Shown piece after piece: positions 57,043-64,000 of a DNA stretch of 64,000 bases. Within the stretch, counting starts at the first letter, position 1. Every line of letters begins with the position of its first letter. The translations under genes and the position numbers were made by a program. Below the pieces are notes generated by a model. That model saw only the letters and a program-made list of their open reading frames with translations, was not told the DNA's origin and did not search any database. The DNA comes from Ruminococcus sp. (GTDB taxonomy: Bacteria > Bacillota > Clostridia > Oscillospirales > Acutalibacteraceae), in NCBI GenBank assembly GCA_017411385.1, contig JAFQQF010000013.1:1-64000 (forward strand). Direction: 5' to 3'.

Positions 57043-57067
57043 ATTTATTCATTCCCTTCATACTCTC

Positions 57068-57096
57068 ATTATATCAGTCTTTATCTTGGTTTTCAA
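57068..57096 (-). promoter_or_regulatory. Sigma-A promoter of the XRE-ABC operon
   Basis: TTGAAA (57091-57096) and TATAAT (57068-57073) on the minus strand are exactly 17 bases apart, about 30 bases before the regulator start. Confidence 0.8.
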
Positions 57097-57105
57097 TCAA
57101 CAAAC

Positions 57106-57124
57106 TTTAACATTCATTGTTAAA
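57106..57124. promoter_or_regulatory. Perfect palindrome, candidate XRE operator
   Basis: TTTAACA and TGTTAAA flank a 5-base spacer. The site begins ten bases upstream of the -35 hexamer of the XRE-ABC promoter. Confidence 0.5.
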
Positions 57125-57136
57125 ATCAGTAGCAAA

Positions 57137-57171
57137 AAAGAGTCTTCGCTCACAGTGAGCGAAGACTCTTT
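57137..57171 (-). terminator. Terminator of the giant modular protein gene
   Basis: AAAGAGTCTTCGCTCAC and its exact complement pair into a 17-bp stem, followed on the minus strand by TTTTTT. Confidence 0.92.
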
Positions 57172-57191
57172 ACGCTTAATTCAATTAGGGC

Positions 57192-60100
57192 TTATTTGGT
57201 TGCTTCTACAACATCTGAGTATACTACAAAAATCTCACCTGTGGCGTTATCCTTGTACTGAACATAAGCTCTTGCTACCCATGTATCGCCTGTTGAAATA
57301 TTTTTCTTTGTCCAGGTGTAAGCACCCTCAGCAACCTTGTATGAATCAGAAGGAATTCTGTTGTATACGCTGGCATCTGCTGTACCTACAACGAGGTTTT
57401 CGCCTGTGTAATTCACCTTGTTTGTTGCAAGAATACCTGCTGTGATGTAGGTGATGCCAAGCTCCTCTGCAGGAACAGACCAGCTGTAGTAGAATATGTT
57501 TTTGGTTTCCTCCGTTATTGTATCAATTAAATCAAGATTAACCACAATCTGATAATCAATAACAGTATTGGTGTCAACAAATACAGCTTCAACCACCATA
57601 TCCTTTGTGGGATAGATGATATAAGTGCTGTTGTAGCTTCTGATTTCGCCGTCAATAAGCCAATATGCAAACTTCTTACCTGCAGGTGCCTTGTCGGCTG
57701 TCAGGGTTAGCTTGTACTTGGAACGATAATTACCGTCAGCATCGGTATCACCAACGCCCTTACCGCCGATGATAGATATCTCGTGGTAAGTTTCCTTCAT
57801 AACCCATACAGCTACAACAGTTACATCATTGCCTGCTGCAATAGCTGCCTTAATCTCTGCCTCAGTCATACTCCAACCTGTGAAGTCATAGCCAACCTGA
57901 GAGGGATTTGCAGGGAAGAATATGCTGTCGCCTGCTGCATAATACTGCATATCCAGAATCTGACCGGAACCGCTGTACGCCTTATCATTCATAAACATAA
58001 CAGAGTTAAGTCCGATATAGTCTGTAAGATACAGAGCCTTGATGTGGTCGTTACCGGATGTAATAAAGCTGTAGGTATATTCCTTTGTGAGAACCTGACC
58101 GTTATCAGCATTAATCCATCCGATGAATTCCTTGCCGGAAATTGTGTTTGCAATAATTGATACACTTACGCCGATGGGAGCCTTAGAATTGAAGTAGCTA
58201 AGACCCTGTGCACGATAATCACCGCCATCAATGGAAATCTTGAAGCCTGTACCGCTTACGACATCAATAACAAGGGAACCTGTTGTAACAACAATGGGAA
58301 CCATTATTCGTTTATACTGTGCCGTGATAATAAGGTCAGAGGTTACAATATCGAAGGTCTTGTTCCAGCCCGTGAAGATGTAACCGCTTAACTCAGGTGC
58401 CGTGGGCGCCTGTGCTCCTTCTCCGCTCTTGACTATCTGTTCTGAGAGGATGTTTCCGTACTTATCAACAAAGATTACAGTATGAACAACATCGGGAAGC
58501 TCGGGAAGCTCAGGTTCGGGCTCATCGGGATCATCGGGATCATCGGGATCAACCTCGTCACCTGTAGAGGGAACATCAGGCTCGTCGGGGGTTGTGCCGG
58601 GATTGGGGTCAACCTCATCGCCTGTGGAAGGATTATCGGGGATAACAGGCTTGTCGGGAGTAATTTCGTCATCTGTTGAATCAGAAAGCTTCTCAACAAC
58701 CAACAGATTTGTTTCTGTATCAAAGATAAATCTGTAGATACCGCCTGTTGCAATAATTGTGCACTTGCCTGACTCGGTAATCATTGTGAGTCCTGCAGTT
58801 GTGTCAAGGAAGGTGCTGTTTGCAGAATAGATAACTCCGCCGTAGTTGATATCGAAGGTGTATGTACCCGCCTCGATTCTGACAGTAGTCTTGTAAACAG
58901 AACCCTCTGTGTTTGTCATTTCAGTGCCTTCTTCTGCAAAGGCACCGTTGAGTGTAACTGTCTTCTTATACATAGCAGTTACAGTAATAGATTCAGTAAT
59001 GTAGTCGATTGCCTTATCCCAGCCTACGAAGGCATAACCATCACGTACCAATCCCTCGGGGGGTGTGGCTGCACCGCCGTAAGGAACGGTCTGGGTTTCA
59101 ATCACTGTGCCGTCAAAGTCTACGAAGGTTACTGTTACTGTATCGGTAACTCTGATAATCTCCAGCATTCTGGTGTCTACGTTGAATCTGAACAGATAAG
59201 TGCCACCCTGTGCTATGAGCTTACAATCGCCTGCAACGTCTGTCATTTCCCAACCGTTGGGAGATGTTGTAACGGTTGTATCCTCGATAGTACCGGCGTT
59301 TCCGTACCAAACCTCAGACCTGAACACCTTGAAGGTGTACTCGCCTGCTGCAAGGTTGAGAACGTAGGTGTAAACCTTGGGATTATCGGTTCCTCTCATA
59401 GGAGCACTGAGGCCCCAATCGTTGAATGTACCTCTCAGATATACAGCCTCATCACCATACAGAGCAGTGATTGTGGTGTTACCTGTAATGTAGGAGAAGT
59501 CTGCACTCCAACCTGTGAAGGTGTGTCCTTCTCTCTCGGGTGCGGCAGGAGCCTGAGCTGCCTTGCCGTATTCAACTCTCTGAGTGCTGATGATTGAACC
59601 GTCGAAGTCAACGAAGGTTACTGTGTAGGAAGGTCCTTTGTAAAGGATTTCGAGCATTCTTGTTTCGGTATTGAAACGGAATGTGTAGGTACCGCCTGTA
59701 GCATTAAGTGTACAGTCGCCTGCATCCCATACCATCTCCCAACCAATTGCAGAGGTTGCAAGAGTTGAGTTTTCGATTGTACCATTGTTACCATACCATG
59801 TATCAAGATGCTTAATCTTGAACTTATAAGTGTCTGCGCTAAGGTCAAGTGTAGTGGTATAAATATTACCGCCTGCAGGTGCCATTGTGCGACCGGACTC
59901 CCAGTCTGTCATCTCGCCCATCAAGCTTACTTCGTTCTTAGCAAACTGAGCTGTAACTACTGTATTCTCATAAATCCATGAGAAATCCCTGTCCCAACCT
60001 GTGAAGATATAGCCAGATCTTGTGGGATCTGCAGGAGCGTATGCGGGATTACCGCGTTTTACGTACTGAGTCTTCAGCACTGCACCGTTCCAGTTTTTGA

Positions 60101-63100
60101 AGGTAACTGTGTAGGTAGGTGCAACGTAGAGAATCTCCAGCATTCTTGTAGCTGTGTTGAAGCGGAAGGTGTATGTGCTGCCTGAACAGTTGAGTGTGCA
60201 GTCGCCTGCATCCCAGCTCATTTCCCAACCTACATCAGAAGTATAGGTAGTGGTGTCATCAATCCAGCCGTTGTTACCATACCAGCTGTCGCCCTGCTTA
60301 ACCTTAAACTTATACTGACCGGGAGCAAGATAAATCTTGCCCTGATATGTGGTACCGCTTACAAGACTAAGCTTTGTACCCTGCCAGTCGTTGAAATCGC
60401 CCATAATGTATACGCCGTTGTCTGCGTACTGAGCTGTGAAGGTAGTGTTACCTGTGATGTACCAGATGTCGCCGTCCCAACCTGTGAAGATATAACCTGT
60501 TCTGGTGGGGTCTGCAGGAGGAGTAGCCGCTGTACCGTAAGCAACGGACTGTGTTTTCAGCACTGCGCCGTTCCAGTTCTTGAAGGTTACTGTATACATC
60601 TTGGGAGTTGCCTTGTAAACCGCTGTTACTCTCAGAGGAGCAATAACGTTTGTAAAGTCCATATCCCAACCTGTCCATACGTAGGTATAACCGTCGTCAG
60701 CAGGTCTTGAAAGTGTAACATTGGGAGCTGTTGCAGAACCGCCGGGCTCAACAACCTCAGTCTTGAGGACTGTGCCGTCCCAGTCAACAAAGGTTACCTT
60801 GAACTCACTGCCTACGTATACAACCTCAAGCATATGAGTGGAGATTGTGTAAGTGAAGATGTAGGTGCCGCCGCCTGCAATGAGAGTACAGTCGCCTGCA
60901 AAAGCATCCATCTCCCAACCAACATCGGAGGTGGTGATGGTTGTATCTGCGATTGTGCCCCAGTTACCGAACCAGTTGCCGTTGTCAACAACCTTGAACT
61001 GGTAGGTACCTTCACTAAGCTTCATCTGAAGTGTTACCTTATCGCTGTTGCCTGTAACAAGGAAGGGAGAAGCTGAGGGGTTCCAGCCGTTGAATGTACC
61101 TGCAAGAGATACAGAGCTTGCAACGCCTGCCATATACTTGGCTGTAACTACAGTTTCACCTGTGATATAGGAGAAGTCTGTATCCCAGCCTTGGAAGATG
61201 AAGCCGTCCTTCATAGGTGCCTCGGGCTCAGAAGCCGCTGCACCGTACTCAACTTCCTGAGTAGAGAGAATTGTGCCGTCAGAGTCAACAAACATTACGG
61301 AATACTTGTTGACTGTCTGTGTGTAGGTAGCAGTTACTACAAGGTCTGCCTTAACGTTTGTGAAGTCCTTATCCCATCCCTTGAAGGTGTAGCTGTACTG
61401 AGCGTCACCCAGTCTTACGGGGTCTGCAGGAGCCTTGGCGGAGTTGCCGCCTGCTACTGTCTGAGTTGAAAGAACTGTGCCGTCAAAGTCCTTGAATACT
61501 ACCGTGTATTTCTCTGTGGAGTGGAATACCTCCAGCTTGTTTGTAGCAACATTGAATCTGAATGTATAGGTTCCGCCTGTAGCATTGAGGTAAATATTAC
61601 CCAGTGCAGGGTCAGTGCGAAGCTCTATACCTGTGGATGATGTTACTGTTGTTGTGTCAAGAATTGTACTTGCACTTGTGTACCATATATCATTCTGGAG
61701 AAGCTTGAACTCGTAATTGCCTGCCTCCAGATTGAGGGTTACTGCGAATACGTTGCTTGAGCCATCTCTTGTCATACTGGTGTCAAGTGCCCAATTGCTC
61801 CAAGAGCCTGCAAGGTAAAGCTGATTATCCTTGTACTGAGCTGTAACAACAGTATTCTTTGTAATGTAGTCAAATTCCTTATCCCAGCCTGTGAAGATAT
61901 AGCCAACTCTTACAGGGTCAGAGGGAGCCTGAGCAGCCTCGCCGTACTCAACCTCCTGAGTATAAAGAACTGTACCGTCAAAGTCTGTGAAGGTTACTGT
62001 GAGCTTTGTGTCATCCTTCAGGTAAACAGCAGTGATAACTGTGTCGCCTGTGATGTTTGTAAAGTCTTTATCCCATTCGGAGAAGATATAGCCGCCTACC
62101 TCGGGAGCTTCGGGGGCAGTAGCGTCTGCACCAAGCTTTACTGTCTGAGTAGAAAGCTCGTTGCCGTCTTTATCCTTGAATACTACTGTGTATTCAATGG
62201 GTGTATACAGAACCTCCAGCATCTTGGTTGCTGTATTAAATCTGAATACATACTTACCGCCTGAAGTTGTAAGTGAGCAGTTCTGGGCATCAATAATCAT
62301 TTCCCAGCCAACTTCGGAGGTAGCAAGGGTTGTGTCTAAGATATTACCTGCGTTACCATACCAGTTGTCGAGATTTAAGAGCTTGAAGAAGTATCTGCCC
62401 TCGGGGAGAGTTAACTCATAGGTTACCACATCGCCGTTTTCAGCAGAGGTCATTGTGATACCCTCAGCCCAGTTGTTGAAAGAGCCGTAAAGGTAAACTG
62501 TGTTGTCCTTGTACTGTGCTGTAACAGTTGTGTCCTCTGTGATGCTTGCAAATGCCTTATCCCAGCCTGTGAACACATAGCCTACTCTTGAAGGAGATGC
62601 AGGAGCAACAGCAGATTTTCCGTATCTTACGTACTGAGTAGAGAGCACCTTGCCGTCGTAATCTACAAAGACTACTGTGTACTCGGTTGTATCCTCAACA
62701 TAAGTAGCTGTAACTGTGGTGTCTGCCTCAATGCTTGCAAAGGTCTTATCCCAGCCTGCGAAGACATAGCCTTCTCTTGCAGGAGCTTCGGGTGCAACTG
62801 CATCTGCGCCGAACTTCACGCTTTGAGTTGAAATTACTGTGCCGTCAAAGTCCTCAAATGTTACTGTGTACTCAATGGGAGTATACACAATCTCAAGGAA
62901 TTTTGTATTTATGTTGAAATTAAAGGTATACTTACCGCCTGTTGCAATCAGATTACAGTTGCCCACAGACTGGTCAGTTGTCATCTCCCAACCGATGGGA
63001 GAGGTTGCAAGTGTTGTATCTTCAATTGTTCCCTGATTTGTATACCATACATCCTGATAGAGAAGCTTGAAGGGATATGTACCTGCTTTAAGGTCGATTT

Positions 63101-64000
63101 CAACAGTTACAACATCACCGTTTGCTGTGAATATGGTGTCTGTGTGCCAGTCGTTGAAGGAGCCTACCAAGTACACTCTTGTGTCCTTATAAATCGCCTT
63201 AACCGTAAGGTTGTATGTTACATTTGAGAAATCCTTATCCCAGCCTGTGAACTCGAAATTCTCAACTTCAGGCACTTCGGGAGCCTGAGCACCCTCACCT
63301 GTGGTAACAATCTGTGTATCCAGAACTACATCGTTGAAGCCTAAGAAGGTTACTGTGTAGGTAATCTTCTTCTGGAGATATGTAGCTGTAACCACTGTGT
63401 TTGTATAAATGTAAGAGAAGTCCTTGTTCCAGCCCTGGAAGATGTAGCCTTCACGCTCGGGGTCAGCAGGAGCAGTTGCAGAGTTACCTCTTACAACTGT
63501 GTCGGTTTTAAGAACCTTACCATCGTAGTCTACGAAGGTTACTGTGTATGAGGGAGGAGTAAAGAGCACTTCAAGAGCGTTGGTCTTTGTGTTGAAGTTG
63601 AAGGTATAGGTACCGCCTGAAGCCTTCAGGATACAGTTGTTATCTCCTTCAACAAGCACCCAACCAGACTCTGAAGTCTTGATGGTTGTATCGTCGATTG
63701 TACCCGTGTTACCGAACCATGTGGCAATATTAAGAATCTTAAACTGATATGTGCCCTCATTAAGCTCAAGTGTTACGGAAACTATGTCGCCTGAGCCTGT
63801 CATTTCTGTGCTGAGAGCCCAGTCGTTGAAATCACCAGCAAGGTATACAGTATCCTCTGCATACTGAGCGGTAATTGTGATGTCTGCCTGAACATTGGTG
63901 AAAGCCTTGTTCCAACCGATGAATACATAGCCTGCACGAACAGGGTCAGAAGGAGCAGTTGCATCATTGCCTCTTACAACTGTGTCGGTTTTAAGCACCT
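57192..64000 (-). CDS. Giant surface protein of alternating InlB and GxFNxW modules, N-terminus cut by window edge
   Basis: The open frame enters at base 64000 and ends at 57192, giving about 2269 residues without the start. I count about 15 InlB B-type repeats (YTVTFxDxDGxVLxTQxVxxG...GYxFTGWDKxF) and nine 'VYLxGxFNDW' beta-sandwich modules of about 100 residues resembling X25/CBM48 or SusE-type glycan-binding folds. A Pro/Asp/Glu linker (about 60 residues, with DDPDDPDEPEPEL) separates the last InlB repeat, then a different C-terminal domain of about 400 residues follows (TTGSLVIDVVSGTGFKISID to the end). That domain appears to begin also at the left-edge lysozyme. No dockerin, anchor or LPxTG is visible at the C-terminus. 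A role as adhesin or multivalent glycan binder is inferred. Confidence 0.9.
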   Translation of the reverse strand, partial: VLKTDTVVRGNDATAPSDPVRAGYVFIGWNKAFTNVQADITITAQYAEDTVYLAGDFNDWALSTEMTGSGDIVSVTLELNEGTYQFKILNIATWFGNTGTIDDTTIKTSESGWVLVEGDNNCILKASGGTYTFNFNTKTNALEVLFTPPSYTVTFVDYDGKVLKTDTVVRGNSATAPADPEREGYIFQGWNKDFSYIYTNTVVTATYLQKKITYTVTFLGFNDVVLDTQIVTTGEGAQAPEVPEVENFEFTGWDKDFSNVTYNLTVKAIYKDTRVYLVGSFNDWHTDTIFTANGDVVTVEIDLKAGTYPFKLLYQDVWYTNQGTIEDTTLATSPIGWEMTTDQSVGNCNLIATGGKYTFNFNINTKFLEIVYTPIEYTVTFEDFDGTVISTQSVKFGADAVAPEAPAREGYVFAGWDKTFASIEADTTVTATYVEDTTEYTVVFVDYDGKVLSTQYVRYGKSAVAPASPSRVGYVFTGWDKAFASITEDTTVTAQYKDNTVYLYGSFNNWAEGITMTSAENGDVVTYELTLPEGRYFFKLLNLDNWYGNAGNILDTTLATSEVGWEMIIDAQNCSLTTSGGKYVFRFNTATKMLEVLYTPIEYTVVFKDKDGNELSTQTVKLGADATAPEAPEVGGYIFSEWDKDFTNITGDTVITAVYLKDDTKLTVTFTDFDGTVLYTQEVEYGEAAQAPSDPVRVGYIFTGWDKEFDYITKNTVVTAQYKDNQLYLAGSWSNWALDTSMTRDGSSNVFAVTLNLEAGNYEFKLLQNDIWYTSASTILDTTTVTSSTGIELRTDPALGNIYLNATGGTYTFRFNVATNKLEVFHSTEKYTVVFKDFDGTVLSTQTVAGGNSAKAPADPVRLGDAQYSYTFKGWDKDFTNVKADLVVTATYTQTVNKYSVMFVDSDGTILSTQEVEYGAAASEPEAPMKDGFIFQGWDTDFSYITGETVVTAKYMAGVASSVSLAGTFNGWNPSASPFLVTGNSDKVTLQMKLSEGTYQFKVVDNGNWFGNWGTIADTTITTSDVGWEMDAFAGDCTLIAGGGTYIFTYTISTHMLEVVYVGSEFKVTFVDWDGTVLKTEVVEPGGSATAPNVTLSRPADDGYTYVWTGWDMDFTNVIAPLRVTAVYKATPKMYTVTFKNWNGAVLKTQSVAYGTAATPPADPTRTGYIFTGWDGDIWYITGNTTFTAQYADNGVYIMGDFNDWQGTKLSLVSGTTYQGKIYLAPGQYKFKVKQGDSWYGNNGWIDDTTTYTSDVGWEMSWDAGDCTLNCSGSTYTFRFNTATRMLEILYVAPTYTVTFKNWNGAVLKTQYVKRGNPAYAPADPTRSGYIFTGWDRDFSWIYENTVVTAQFAKNEVSLMGEMTDWESGRTMAPAGGNIYTTTLDLSADTYKFKIKHLDTWYGNNGTIENSTLATSAIGWEMVWDAGDCTLNATGGTYTFRFNTETRMLEILYKGPSYTVTFVDFDGSIISTQRVEYGKAAQAPAAPEREGHTFTGWSADFSYITGNTTITALYGDEAVYLRGTFNDWGLSAPMRGTDNPKVYTYVLNLAAGEYTFKVFRSEVWYGNAGTIEDTTVTTSPNGWEMTDVAGDCKLIAQGGTYLFRFNVDTRMLEIIRVTDTVTVTFVDFDGTVIETQTVPYGGAATPPEGLVRDGYAFVGWDKAIDYITESITVTAMYKKTVTLNGAFAEEGTEMTNTEGSVYKTTVRIEAGTYTFDINYGGVIYSANSTFLDTTAGLTMITESGKCTIIATGGIYRFIFDTETNLLVVEKLSDSTDDEITPDKPVIPDNPSTGDEVDPNPGTTPDEPDVPSTGDEVDPDDPDDPDEPEPELPELPDVVHTVIFVDKYGNILSEQIVKSGEGAQAPTAPELSGYIFTGWNKTFDIVTSDLIITAQYKRIMVPIVVTTGSLVIDVVSGTGFKISIDGGDYRAQGLSYFNSKAPIGVSVSIIANTISGKEFIGWINADNGQVLTKEYTYSFITSGNDHIKALYLTDYIGLNSVMFMNDKAYSGSGQILDMQYYAAGDSIFFPANPSQVGYDFTGWSMTEAEIKAAIAAGNDVTVVAVWVMKETYHEISIIGGKGVGDTDADGNYRSKYKLTLTADKAPAGKKFAYWLIDGEIRSYNSTYIIYPTKDMVVEAVFVDTNTVIDYQIVVNLDLIDTITEETKNIFYYSWSVPAEELGITYITAGILATNKVNYTGENLVVGTADASVYNRIPSDSYKVAEGAYTWTKKNISTGDTWVARAYVQYKDNATGEIFVVYSDVVEATK
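58690..64000 (-). repeat. Tandem InlB/GxFNxW coding repeats
   Basis: About 5.3 kb of imperfect repeats of roughly 190 bp (InlB) and 300 bp (GxFNxW) units. Nearby copies, such as those spanning 59400-60600, share long runs of identical bases, so recombination within the gene is likely. Confidence 0.8.

Noticed and set aside
58690..64000. Integrated tandem DNA or assembly artefact
   Set aside because: Repeats are diverged, stay in one frame throughout and match known protein modules.

Overview
The window reads as chromosome of a gut-type anaerobic Firmicute, most likely a Ruminococcus-like member of the Oscillospiraceae. The reasons are strong AGGAGG-type ribosome binding sites, lipobox lipoproteins, many type I dockerins with the VNIKDATAIQKH signature, InlB-type and GxFNxW modules, and very large secreted proteins. 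No rRNA, tRNA, CRISPR array, insertion sequence or phage gene was seen. Nearly everything is on the minus strand; only a two-component pair and a LuxR-type membrane regulator are on the plus strand.

Layout. Positions 1-4759 hold most of a modular peptidoglycan hydrolase (CHAP plus GH25 plus wall-binding repeats); its C-terminus lies beyond the left edge. A 51-residue peptide gene (4992-5147) follows, then a 2.3-kb-residue metallophosphatase/adhesin. From 31.4 to 12.3 kb a minus-strand cluster encodes a one-pass membrane protein, a 3620-residue tail-anchored surface protein, a GLUG/beta-helix protein of 2207 residues and a small dockerin protein. A dead TetR regulator gene sits at 31.8-32.2 kb.

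From 32.3 to 40 kb, two paralogous secreted proteins and a membrane protein stand divergent to a response regulator/histidine kinase pair. The 673-residue protein combines a UGSC-type redox-motif domain with the 'DGLPVVPPT' domain. The 1532-residue paralogue lacks the UGSC part but adds starch-binding-like modules, InlB repeats and a dockerin. I regard this set, a secreted and partly dockerin-borne version of a family of unknown function, as the best candidate for an undescribed system.

From 42.4 to 50.5 kb lie three dockerin proteins whose 3' ends are almost identical in DNA, followed upstream by small lipoproteins and a zinc-ribbon protein. From 50.5 to 57 kb come a 7TM-LuxR regulator with a long leader, a Cthe_2159-type beta-helix lipoprotein, a GH13 alpha-amylase lipoprotein, and an ABC-2 exporter led by an XRE-AbrB regulator. 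The right edge (57.2-64 kb) is the C-terminal part of a giant protein of alternating InlB and GxFNxW modules, whose C-terminal domain resembles that of the left-edge lysozyme.

Taken together this is a cell-surface and extracellular-complex region. Dockerins should attach several of these proteins to cohesin scaffolds encoded elsewhere, and amylase plus starch-binding modules hint at an amylosome-like complex. That last link is inference, since no cohesin is encoded here.
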